A DNA stretch of 19,575 nt, from NCBI GenBank assembly GCA_934486455.1, contig CAKSPR010000034.1, positions 1 through 19,575 of the forward strand, read 5' to 3'. The stretch's first letter is position 1. Each line of letters opens with the position of its first letter. Shown piece after piece: positions 12,448 through 19,575 of the stretch. The position numbers were made by a program, and so were the translations under genes. The notes beneath the pieces are model-generated. The model was given only the letters and a program-made list of their open reading frames with translations. It searched no databases and was not told the DNA's origin. Source of the stretch: an uncultured Eubacteriales bacterium. GTDB taxonomy: Bacteria > Bacillota > Clostridia > Oscillospirales > Acutalibacteraceae.

Positions 12448-14298
12448 TTATTCGGCGTCCATTGCGGCCTTAAAGTGGTCGGCGTCCATCTTTTCATTCT
12501 CAAATAAATATTTTGCAATTTGGTGGAGTTTATTCATGTGCTGTTTAAGAATGTTTTCGGCATGGACAAACTGGCCTTCGATGATGGATTTGACCTCTTC
12601 GTCGATTTCGGCGGCAATCTCGTCGGAATAGGTTTTTGCCGAGCCGAGATCTCTGCCGAGGAACACCTCGTCGTGCTCCTTGCCGTAAACGATGGGTCCC
12701 AGCTTTTCGCTCATGCCGTATTTCGTGACCATCTTCTGAGCGATCTCGGTGGCTCGCTGAATATCGTTGGAGGCGCCGGTGGTTATGTCCTCCTGGGTAA
12801 GCTTTTCGGCCACCCGTCCGCCCAGCAGAGAGCAGATTTGCTCAACAAGCTCGGTTTTGGTGGTGTGTCCGCGGTCGTCGGCCGGGCGGTACATTGTGTA
12901 GCCTGCCGCCATGCCGCGGGGGATAATGGAAATCTGATGAACCTCGTCCTGAGAGCCGAGATAGTAGGAAACAATGGCGTGACCGGCCTCGTGATAGCTG
13001 GTGATAAGTTTATCCTTTTCCTTCATGACACGGGATTTCTTTTCAACGCCCATGACCACCTTGATGGTAGCCTCCTCAATGTCGGCCTCGGTAATGGCCT
13101 TGGCGTTTTTGCGGGCGGCAAGAAGCGCCGCTTCGTTAAGCAGATTTTCGAGGTCTGCTCCGGTAAAGCCCGCGGTTGTTTGTGCAATGACCCTGAGGCT
13201 TACATCGGGGGCAAGGGGCTTGCCTCTCGAATGAACCTTGAGAATTTCCTCACGGCCCTTAACATCGGGGTATCCCACCATTATCTGACGGTCGAAACGG
13301 CCGGGACGGGTAAGGGCGGGATCGAGAATGTCGGAACGGTTGGTGGCGGCGATGACGATAACGCCCTCGTTTGCACCGAATCCGTCCATTTCAACAAGCA
13401 GCTGGTTCAAGGTCTGTTCTCTTTCGTCGTGACCTCCGCCCAGTCCCGTTCCGCGCTGGCGGCCGACGGCATCGATCTCGTCTATAAACACGATTGCGGG
13501 GGAGTTTTTCTTGGCCTGGTCGAAAAGATCGCGCACCCTTGAAGCACCCACGCCGACAAACATCTCCACAAAGTCGGAGCCGGAAATCGAGAAGAAGGGA
13601 ACCCCCGCCTCTCCCGCAACGGCGCGGGCAAGAAGGGTTTTACCTGTTCCGGGAGGGCCGACAAGCAGCACGCCCTTGGGAATTCTTGCACCCAGCTCGT
13701 TGAACTTTTTGGGGTCTTTAAGGTATTCGACAAGCTCTGACATTTCTTCCTTTTCCTCGTCGGCACCCGCCACATCGGCAAAGGTGGTCTTGCGCTTGTC
13801 GTCCGACTGCTTTTTGATTTTTGCTTTTCCGAAGCCCATGGCCTTGTCGTTGCCCATTCCCGCCGACATACGCTTCATCATGATGTACCAAAGCACACCG
13901 ATTCCGATGAAAAGGATTATGGAGGGAACCATGCTGACGAGCCATGAGCCCTTGTTAATGGTGTAATCGTAGGAAATGGCGCTCCTGTTTTCCTCGCCGG
14001 AGTAGGCCTTTTGGTTGTTTTCCCTTATGAATTCTCCCACATCCTCGTAAAATACGCTGACATCGGGAATTTCATAGGTCAGTTTGTTTTCCTTGTCGTT
14101 GTCCTCGTAATATTCCATGTGGCCGGAGGAAAGGTTAAGGCTGAAGTCGGTTATCTTTCCGCTGTATATTTTTTCGACGATTTCGGAATATTTCGGGGTT
14201 TCGCTTTGTTTTATTGTGCCTATGAAAGTTGTAGCCGCGATAATAATGATTACCGGAATAAGTATCAGTAAAACGGCGTTTCTGACATTCTTGTTCAT
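12448..14298 (-). CDS. ftsH: ATP-dependent zinc metalloprotease FtsH
   Basis: Membrane-anchored hexameric AAA+ protease that extracts and degrades misfolded membrane proteins and short-lived regulators. It has 616 residues. Domains in order: TM1 (about 7-28), an extracytoplasmic domain (29-118), TM2 (119-141), then the AAA domain. The AAA domain has Walker A GPPGTGKT at 214-221, Walker B VFIDEID at 270-276 and the second region of homology ATNRSDILDPALTRPGRFDR at 318-337. The M41 peptidase has HEAGH at 436-440 (zinc ligands His436 and His440, catalytic Glu437) and Asp512 in the TTGASND block as the third ligand. All residues needed for activity are present. GGAGG lies seven bases before the ATG. 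It follows hpt with a 249-base gap, the usual tilS-hpt-ftsH neighbourhood of Firmicutes. Confidence 0.98.
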   Translation of the reverse strand: MNKNVRNAVLLILIPVIIIIAATTFIGTIKQSETPKYSEIVEKIYSGKITDFSLNLSSGHMEYYEDNDKENKLTYEIPDVSVFYEDVGEFIRENNQKAYSGEENRSAISYDYTINKGSWLVSMVPSIILFIGIGVLWYIMMKRMSAGMGNDKAMGFGKAKIKKQSDDKRKTTFADVAGADEEKEEMSELVEYLKDPKKFNELGARIPKGVLLVGPPGTGKTLLARAVAGEAGVPFFSISGSDFVEMFVGVGASRVRDLFDQAKKNSPAIVFIDEIDAVGRQRGTGLGGGHDEREQTLNQLLVEMDGFGANEGVIVIAATNRSDILDPALTRPGRFDRQIMVGYPDVKGREEILKVHSRGKPLAPDVSLRVIAQTTAGFTGADLENLLNEAALLAARKNAKAITEADIEEATIKVVMGVEKKSRVMKEKDKLITSYHEAGHAIVSYYLGSQDEVHQISIIPRGMAAGYTMYRPADDRGHTTKTELVEQICSLLGGRVAEKLTQEDITTGASNDIQRATEIAQKMVTKYGMSEKLGPIVYGKEHDEVFLGRDLGSAKTYSDEIAAEIDEEVKSIIEGQFVHAENILKQHMNKLHQIAKYLFENEKMDADHFKAAMDAE

Positions 14299-14547
14299 TT
14301 GTCCCTCCAGATTGCGCTGTGACCCACGGGTATAAATCGCTTTTGAGGGCGGTTCTTCCTTTTGAGTACAACACTTCGTTGTTATAAAATATGGCCGTTC
14401 CGCGGCCGAAAAAGCAGGGGAATGTGCGGGAGCTTTTAAAGACTCGCCGCCGTATGCCCGCCGCTTAATGTAAGTAATGCGTAATGCGGCGGCATGTCGG
14501 CATGCCGGGAGGCTTTAAAGCGGGCAGGCGATAAAAGCATTTTTAAA
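14299..14547. other. Intergenic region between hpt and ftsH
   Basis: No gene. Short stems are visible: CGGCATG/CATGCCG at 14490-14507 with a TCGG loop, and on the ftsH side small GC and AT-rich hairpins. On the minus strand TATAAC near 14380 could be a -10 for ftsH, but no -35 is evident upstream. No T-tract terminator follows hpt, so read-through from the dnaB-tilS-hpt transcript into ftsH is possible. Confidence 0.35.
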
Positions 14548-15096
14548 TTATTTATCGTATACCGAGGGCTTTAAAACGCCGATAAAGGGAAGGTTTCGGT
14601 AAACCTCGTCGTAATCAAGGCCGTAGCCCACGATAAATTCATCGGGAACCTCCGCACCGGAATACTGGGCGAAAACATCCACACGGCGACGGGAAGGCTT
14701 GTCGAAAAGGGTGGCGATCTTGATGCTCTTCGGACCTCTTGCCGAAAGCAGCTCGAGAATATAGGAAAGGGTCATGCCCGAGTCGAGAATATCCTCTACG
14801 ATAATGAGATCTCTGCCGTGAATGTCGCGGTCGAGATCCTTGATTATTTTAACCACTCCCGAGGTCTTTACCCCCGAGCCGTAGCTGGAAACGGCCATAA
14901 AATCAATTTCGCAGGGAATGGTGATGGCTCGCATAAGGTCGGCCATAAAAACTATCGACCCCTTGAGAATGCTGACCAGAATGGGCTTTTTGCCCTCGTA
15001 GTCCCGGCTTATCTCGCTGCCTATACGGTTGACGATGGCCTGCAGCTCCTCTTTTGAAATAAGTACTTCTTTAATGTTATCCTTCATGTCCGGCAT
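14548..15096 (-). CDS. hpt: Hypoxanthine phosphoribosyltransferase
   Basis: Purine salvage enzyme converting hypoxanthine (and usually guanine) plus PRPP to IMP (or GMP) in the cytoplasm. From the chosen start it has 182 residues, standard for the family. It shows the pyrophosphate loop around LKGS (44-47), the flexible loop SSYGSG (70-75), the PRPP-binding motif IIVEDILDSGMT (98-109, acidic pair Glu101-Asp102), and C-terminal VPDEFIVGYGLDYDEVYRNL with the base-binding region. The start is ATG 15096, seven bases after GGAGG. An ATG at 15102 overlaps the tilS stop as ATGA but lies only one base from the ribosome binding site, so it is the less likely start. It is translated with tilS in the same operon, as in Bacillus. 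Confidence 0.96.
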   Translation of the reverse strand: MPDMKDNIKEVLISKEELQAIVNRIGSEISRDYEGKKPILVSILKGSIVFMADLMRAITIPCEIDFMAVSSYGSGVKTSGVVKIIKDLDRDIHGRDLIIVEDILDSGMTLSYILELLSARGPKSIKIATLFDKPSRRRVDVFAQYSGAEVPDEFIVGYGLDYDEVYRNLPFIGVLKPSVYDK

Positions 15097-15098
15097 TT

Positions 15099-16589
15099 TC
15101 ATTCCTCCGCAAAAATTTTAACTGATAAGATGTTTTTTGTGTCCCTTTCGGCCTCGTTTTCGGCGTTTGCGCCGTCGGGTTCGGAAAAAACCACCGAGCA
15201 ATCCGATTCGAGAACCAAAAACCCTTGTCGCTGCTTTTCGGTGAACTTTTTTTCGTTCCAAAGCTTTTTAAGGGTTTTTGTACAACCCCGTTTTTTAAGG
15301 GTTATCTTGTCGCCCGAAAGCCGTGTTCTCAGGATAACTGTGTTGGATATTTTATCACGGTCGAGCAAGCTATATGATAACAGACTGTTAATTTTTTGGC
15401 AACCGTTTATTTCGGAATTTTCAATTTTTTCTTCGCTTCGGATTTCCACCCTTTTCCCCTTGGCGAAAATCACCGCGTCTCCCTTTAAAAGGTCGATTTC
15501 CCTGTAAAAAGGCTCTGCGGGAGGCTCTTTTTGGCAAACAACCGTCAGCGCCCCGTTTTTAAAGACCGCCTTTTTGCCGTTCTTAAGATTTACCGTTCTG
15601 CCGCTTTTAACGCCGTCGCAAAGTCGGCGGACAAGGGCATAGTCCACGGTGCTTTCGGGAAACAGCTCCTCAAGAAAAAGCTTTAACACCCGCATTCTCA
15701 GTCCCTCGTCAAGGGCTAAAAGCTTTTCGTTATCTAAGGAAGTCGGCTTTTGTGCGCTTTGAAAAGAGGGATTTTCCTTGTTGCCCGAGCCGTCCGAGGC
15801 AGGCCCTTGCACGCTGTCGGAAGTCTCTTTATTTAAAGCTTTTGTTTTTTCCGTTGCCGAGCAATTTAAAAGTGCCCTTTGCGCCTGCCCTTCGAGAAAG
15901 GCCTGCTCCTTTGCCGCAATGTCCGACGCACGGAAAACCGCCCCTTCAAACTCGGGATTGAGCTTTTTAAAAAGGGGCACAATGTTGTTTCTGATAAAAT
16001 TGCGGCTGTAATCGTCGCATTTGTTTGTACTGTCGGTGACGAAGCCGAGGCCTCTTTCCTTACAAAAGGCCTCCACCTCGCTCCTTGAGCAGCTTATGAG
16101 CGGGCGGATAATGTTATCCCTTTTCGGAGGAATTCCGCAAAGCCCTGCGGTTCCCGCCCCCCGGCTCAAATGCAGAAGCACCGTTTCGGCATTGTCCGAA
16201 AGGGTGTGGGCGGTGGCGATCTTTCCGCCCTCTGCACAGCTTTCAAAAAAATCATATCTTATGCGCCGCCCCGCCTCCTCAAGACCGATGCGGTGCTCCC
16301 TTGCGAAGGCGGGCGCGTCGGCTTTAAGGCACAAAAAGGGTATGTCTCTTTGCTTGGCAAGGCCTTCGGCGAAGGCCTCGTCCCTGTCGGCTTCCTCTCC
16401 CCTTATGCCGTGGTTGATGTGGGCGGCAAAAAGGGAAAGGGAGTACTGCTCCTTTAAAAGGTAAAGCACCTCTAAAAGGGCGGTGGAATCGGCTCCGCCC
16501 GAGAGTCCTACAACCACCCGATCTCCCTTTTCAAGCAGGCAATACCGCTCTGCCGTACGGCGCACCTTTTCAACAAAATCAATGCTCAT
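15099..16589 (-). CDS. tilS: tRNA(Ile)-lysidine synthase TilS
   Basis: Essential enzyme that ligates lysine to C34 of the CAU-anticodon tRNA-Ile, so that it reads AUA codons. It has 496 residues. The N-terminal PP-loop ATPase has SGGADS at 30-35, HINHGIRG at 57-64, AHTLSDNAET at 127-136 and the RNFIRN block at 196-201. A C-terminal domain follows (about 410-470, TRLSGDKITLKKRGCTKTLKKLW in parts). Between about 244 and 285 there is a polar Ser/Asn/Lys-rich insert that looks disordered, and another low-complexity stretch at about 385-405. The ATG overlaps the dnaB stop (ATGA) and has only a weak GAACGA upstream, so translation is coupled to dnaB. Its end overlaps or abuts hpt. Confidence 0.95.
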   Translation of the reverse strand: MSIDFVEKVRRTAERYCLLEKGDRVVVGLSGGADSTALLEVLYLLKEQYSLSLFAAHINHGIRGEEADRDEAFAEGLAKQRDIPFLCLKADAPAFAREHRIGLEEAGRRIRYDFFESCAEGGKIATAHTLSDNAETVLLHLSRGAGTAGLCGIPPKRDNIIRPLISCSRSEVEAFCKERGLGFVTDSTNKCDDYSRNFIRNNIVPLFKKLNPEFEGAVFRASDIAAKEQAFLEGQAQRALLNCSATEKTKALNKETSDSVQGPASDGSGNKENPSFQSAQKPTSLDNEKLLALDEGLRMRVLKLFLEELFPESTVDYALVRRLCDGVKSGRTVNLKNGKKAVFKNGALTVVCQKEPPAEPFYREIDLLKGDAVIFAKGKRVEIRSEEKIENSEINGCQKINSLLSYSLLDRDKISNTVILRTRLSGDKITLKKRGCTKTLKKLWNEKKFTEKQRQGFLVLESDCSVVFSEPDGANAENEAERDTKNILSVKIFAEE

Positions 16590-17950
16590 TGTATATATTC
16601 GTTCTTTTCGATGGTGATAAAACGGGCAAACCGTCCGTCCCAGTACATGTCGACCGTACCTGTCTCGCCGTGGCGGTGCTTGGCGATGATGACCTGAGCG
16701 GCGTTTTCATCCACCTCTTCATCCTCGCTGCCGTCCTTGTAATATCCGGGGCGGTGGAGCATTATAACAATGTCGGCGTCCTGCTCGATAGCGCCCGATT
16801 CTCTTAGGTCGGAAAGCTGAGGAATATGGGACACCCCGCGCCCCGTACCTGCACGGGAAAGCTGAGAACATACCACAACCGGAATGGCCAGCTCCTTGGC
16901 CATGATTTTAAGGTCTCTTGTCATTTCCTGAACCTGAACGGCACGGTTGTCGGATTTTGTGACCGCCGTAAGAAGCTGGAGGTAGTCGATAAAAACCACA
17001 TCGGGCTTGTTGCGGCGCACCTTGGCCTTTATTTGCTGAACGGTTATGGCCGAGGATTCGTCCACATATATTTTGGCATTGTAAAGCTCGCCCGTGGCGG
17101 TGGCTATTCTGTCCCATTCGTCGGGAGAAAGGCCGCCCTTTCTCAGTCGGTTGATACCCACCGAGGAATCGAGGGACAAAAGCCTTTGGGCAAGCTGATC
17201 CCGCGACATTTCAAGAGAGAAAAAGGCCACCTTTTTTCCCACCCTTGCGGCGTTTCGGGCGAGGTTGAGTATAAAGCTGGTCTTTCCCATACCGGGGCGG
17301 GCGCCGACGATTATGAGGTCGGATTTGTTAAGGCCGCCGATTATTCCGTCGATGTCGGAAAAGCCGGTGGGAATTCCCGCCAGCTTTTTGCGCTGCTCGG
17401 GATCGTCGAGAGCGCTCAGATGGTCGAGGGTTTCGGTGGCGAGAATGTCCTTTATCATGACAAGGTCGGAGTTTTCCTGACCCTGGCGGATGTTGTAGAT
17501 TTTCTGCTCGGCGGCGTCAAGCAAAAGCTCGGCCGAGCCCTCCCCCTCGGTGGCCGAGGAGGCAATTTCTCTGCCCGCCTTTATGAGCGAGCGGATGAGA
17601 AATTTTTCATAAACCACCTTGGCATAATACCCCACGTTTGCGACCGACGGAACGGTTTGGGCAAGCTGAGCGAGATATTCCTTTCCGCCCGCCTGCTCGT
17701 AAAGCCCCGAGGAGCGCAATTCTTCGAGAATGGTGACAAAATCCATGGGCTTGTTGAGCTGCGCCATACCGAAAAGGGTTCCGAAAATGGCTTTGTGCTG
17801 GGGAAGGTAGAAGTGATCGGGCTTTAGCTCGGCCACCTTTTCGTCGTTCATACAATTGGGGTCAAGAAGCACCGCTCCGAGCACCGATTGCTCGGAATCG
17901 AGGCTGTAGGGAAGATTAAGCCCGTCAAGGGCGGTATCGAATTCGGCCAT
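16586..17950 (-). CDS. dnaB: Replicative DNA helicase DnaB
   Basis: Hexameric 5'-3' helicase that unwinds the replication fork (called DnaC in Bacillus). It has 454 residues. The N-terminal DnaB domain occupies about 12-115 (NLPYSLDSEQSVLGAVLLD near its start), followed by a linker helix. The RecA-like C-terminal domain has Walker A GARPGMGKTS at 216-225, LEMS at 246-249, Walker B VVFIDYLQLL at 318-327 and the arginine-containing SQLSR and DLRESGAIEQDAD blocks. There is no intein. The start is ATG 17950 with GGGAG eight bases upstream; the longer frame from a TTG at 17983 has no good ribosome binding site. It is the first gene of the dnaB-tilS-hpt operon. A strong promoter lies about 110 bases upstream. 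Confidence 0.97.
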   Translation of the reverse strand: MAEFDTALDGLNLPYSLDSEQSVLGAVLLDPNCMNDEKVAELKPDHFYLPQHKAIFGTLFGMAQLNKPMDFVTILEELRSSGLYEQAGGKEYLAQLAQTVPSVANVGYYAKVVYEKFLIRSLIKAGREIASSATEGEGSAELLLDAAEQKIYNIRQGQENSDLVMIKDILATETLDHLSALDDPEQRKKLAGIPTGFSDIDGIIGGLNKSDLIIVGARPGMGKTSFILNLARNAARVGKKVAFFSLEMSRDQLAQRLLSLDSSVGINRLRKGGLSPDEWDRIATATGELYNAKIYVDESSAITVQQIKAKVRRNKPDVVFIDYLQLLTAVTKSDNRAVQVQEMTRDLKIMAKELAIPVVVCSQLSRAGTGRGVSHIPQLSDLRESGAIEQDADIVIMLHRPGYYKDGSEDEEVDENAAQVIIAKHRHGETGTVDMYWDGRFARFITIEKNEYIQ

Positions 17951-18026
17951 AAAAGCAACTCCCGTAAAAATGGTTTTCCGCAAGGGTGATAAACAAGCAG
18001 GCGGCGATAATTGACAAAATAAACAA

Positions 18027-18088
18027 ACACTTATTCAGTTTATACACTTATACCCATACATTATAACATATCAAAACCCGTCGGTCAA
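18027..18088 (-). promoter_or_regulatory. Strong extended -10 promoter of the dnaB operon
   Basis: On the minus strand TTGACC (18088-18083), 17 bases and a perfect TATAAT (18065-18060) preceded by TGT make a near-consensus vegetative promoter. Just downstream, in the leader, ACACTTAT (plus-strand reading) is repeated at 18027-18034 and 18044-18051, start to start 17 bases. This may be a binding site for a regulator, or chance in AT-rich DNA. Confidence 0.85.
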
Positions 18089-18136
18089 GCACCTGCCCGA
18101 CCAAGGGGACGCGGCCGAAAAAAATTTTCCTTTGTT

Positions 18137-18163
18137 ATTTTGCAAAAAAGAATTATGCAAAAT
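18137..18163. repeat. ATTTTGCA inverted repeat
   Basis: ATTTTGCA (18137-18144) and TGCAAAAT (18156-18163) form a perfect 8-bp inverted repeat with an 11-base spacer. It lies between the two divergent promoters and about 95 bases upstream of the -35 for the secreted-protein gene. It is a possible operator; there is no T-tract to make it a terminator. Confidence 0.35.
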
Positions 18164-18258
18164 TCCCGAGGGCAGAGTCGTTAAAAGCAATTGAAGTACG
18201 GACGGGATTTCCAACTGTCTGAAATTTCAAAAACCAACAAAAAAAATTCAAAAATTGC

Positions 18259-18286
18259 TTGCATTTTTGAAAATTTATGATACAAT
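18259..18286 (+). promoter_or_regulatory. Extended -10 promoter of the secreted-protein gene
   Basis: TTGCAT (18259-18264) is separated by 16 bases from TACAAT (18281-18286), which has the extended -10 dinucleotide TG one base upstream (18278-18279). It gives a leader of about 48 bases ending in GGAGG eight bases before the ATG. It is one of the clearest plus-strand promoters in the window. Confidence 0.7.
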
Positions 18287-18340
18287 GCAATTGAGAAAGA
18301 GGACTTTCTTTCACAAAAATTATTTATGGAGGAAAACAAA

Positions 18341-19575
18341 ATGAAAAACTTTAAAAAAGTTCTTTCGGTAGCGCTGGCCGTCGCAATGATGGCTTGCTCT
18401 ATGGTTATTGTCGCATCTCCGGCAAGCGCCGAGGGTGAAGGACTCGCTACCGTTAAGAATTGGGGAATTACCGAATTCAACAACTTTGCAGGGAGCGGAC
18501 TTACTTCCGATGCTCCCCATCAGGTCATTTCCCGCGAAAAATCCGTTGGCTGGCAGGGCTACGCAATTTACGGCATGCCTTCCGGTAACCTTGTGGACAT
18601 CAAGGCAGACGGAACATACATTTTCGAGCTTGATCTCGACTACAGCGGCCTTTACGCTCCCGGCAGAGATCCCGCCGAGAACGCGCTCATTGCCGACTTC
18701 TATATTCAGGACATCGACGCCTGTATAGATTGGAAAGTATCGGCCAACGATCTTCAGGCCGCTCTTGACAAGGGCGAGTTCGGCTACACCGCCGACGGCG
18801 TCCGTTACTTCACCGTTTCGGGCGAGGTAACCATCCCCACCGAATACGGCGGCACCACCCTTTCCCCCGAGTTCGCCGCAGAGGCTCGTCTCTGGACCCG
18901 CGGTATTGTTGATTACAGAGCAATCAACATGAGAATTATCGACGCCGAAAACATTCTTTCCGATCCTGTCGGTGAATGGTGCTTAGGCGAATTTGACGCT
19001 GCCAACGACATGGACGGCATACGCACCAATCCCTACATTGAAAACGGCAACTACACCCTTCCCAGAGGCTTCCGCGTAATGCGCGGTGACTTTGCCGAGT
19101 CCAAGCTTGCTCTGGGCGGAGCATCCTTTGACCTTGCCGCAGGCCAGTATGCCGCTAAATACGATCTTCTGTTTGACGGAGTTTTCTGCGCAGACGACGA
19201 TGTTCTCGCAACAGCGGCCGTTAAAAATGAAGCCGGCGAAACCGTAGCAACCAAGGAAATTAAAAAATCCGACACCGTTCGCACCATTAAGGACAGCGAG
19301 GGCGGCTACAACGCCGGAGCCTTCTATGACGGCAGAGCAACAATTGATCTTCCCTTTACCGCCCCGGCCGACGCAAAATACACCATCGAAGTGTATACCA
19401 CCGGCAAGGCCAACATGACCGTTTCCTCGGTTGCCTTCACCGTTGTTATCCCCGCCGAGGAGATCAAAGCAGTTGAAGACAAGATCGACGCCATCGGCGA
19501 TGTTAAATACGATCCCGACCTGTCCGAGGACAGCGGCCCCGCTATCGAAGCCGCCCGCAAGGCCTATGACGATCT
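18341..19575 (+). CDS. Large secreted/surface protein, 3' end outside window
   Basis: An uninterrupted frame of 411 codons that runs off the end of the window. The first 30 residues are a classical signal peptide (MKNFKKVLSVALAVAMMACS, then a hydrophobic stretch and ASPASA before the likely cut). A beta-rich extracellular region follows, rich in Asp, Gly, Tyr and Thr, in which two stretches reading roughly W-x-x-x-x-F-x-x-x may be repeated sandwich domains. From about residue 378 the sequence VEDKIDAIGDV followed by IEAARKAYDDL is the beginning of a FIVAR-like or coiled helical repeat common in Gram-positive surface proteins. No catalytic motif or cell-wall anchor is visible in the part present. 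It has the best ribosome binding site on the right side (GGAGG, eight-base spacer). The function is unknown; adhesion or glycan binding is only a guess. Confidence 0.88.
   Translation, partial: MKNFKKVLSVALAVAMMACSMVIVASPASAEGEGLATVKNWGITEFNNFAGSGLTSDAPHQVISREKSVGWQGYAIYGMPSGNLVDIKADGTYIFELDLDYSGLYAPGRDPAENALIADFYIQDIDACIDWKVSANDLQAALDKGEFGYTADGVRYFTVSGEVTIPTEYGGTTLSPEFAAEARLWTRGIVDYRAINMRIIDAENILSDPVGEWCLGEFDAANDMDGIRTNPYIENGNYTLPRGFRVMRGDFAESKLALGGASFDLAAGQYAAKYDLLFDGVFCADDDVLATAAVKNEAGETVATKEIKKSDTVRTIKDSEGGYNAGAFYDGRATIDLPFTAPADAKYTIEVYTTGKANMTVSSVAFTVVIPAEEIKAVEDKIDAIGDVKYDPDLSEDSGPAIEAARKAYDD

Noticed and set aside
12520..13542. 340-residue plus-strand open frame
   Set aside because: Antisense shadow of ftsH over its AAA and peptidase motifs.
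16826..17827. 333-residue plus-strand open frame
   Set aside because: Antisense shadow of dnaB, with no ribosome binding site and no recognisable domain.

Overview
The window is a piece of chromosome from a Gram-positive bacterium of the Clostridia, probably an Oscillospirales-like anaerobe. That placement is inferred from the gene set (DacF-type D,D-carboxypeptidase, NrdR, a stand-alone MsmX/UgpC-type ATPase, a dnaB-tilS-hpt-ftsH neighbourhood, a DUF1858 redox peptide), from AGGAGG-type ribosome binding sites and from the sigma-A-like promoters. No rRNA, tRNA, CRISPR array, transposase or integrase was seen.

Layout. At the left, a secreted D-alanyl-D-alanine carboxypeptidase (230-1477, minus). 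A 630-base intergenic region follows. It holds an unusually well-nested set of inverted repeats that could be a structured RNA (1505-1739) and an AT-rich palindromic segment (1888-1932). From 2108 to 8844, on the plus strand, lies a compact phage head and packaging cassette: small terminase, large terminase, portal, prohead protease fused to a scaffold, HK97-fold major capsid protein, and three connector/neck proteins. It stops after a tail-terminator-like protein. No tail tube, tape measure, baseplate, lysis, integrase, replication or repressor gene is present in the window. Two long hairpins (8879-8919 and 9077-9119) close the cassette and insulate it from the convergent host genes.

The rest is minus-strand housekeeping DNA: nrdR (9160-9621) with an msmX-like sugar ABC ATPase (9643-10785) behind a promoter overlapped by a 16-bp palindrome; a TVP38/VTT membrane protein (11069-11962); a DUF1858 cysteine peptide (12057-12245); ftsH (12448-14298); and an overlapping hpt-tilS-dnaB operon (14548-17950) driven by a near-consensus extended -10 promoter. 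At the right edge a divergent plus-strand gene (18341 onward) encodes a large secreted protein that runs out of the window.

How the genes work together. The head cassette has everything needed in principle to assemble a capsid and fill it with DNA: terminase with intact ATPase and nuclease residues, portal, protease with an internally started scaffold, capsid, adaptor, stopper and terminator. It has nothing in the window for a tail or for mobility. This is the content expected of a gene-transfer-agent-like or capsid-forming satellite element that gets tails elsewhere, or of a decayed PBSX-type prophage whose head genes alone remain. The intact reading frames and catalytic residues argue against simple decay, but the sequence alone cannot choose between these.
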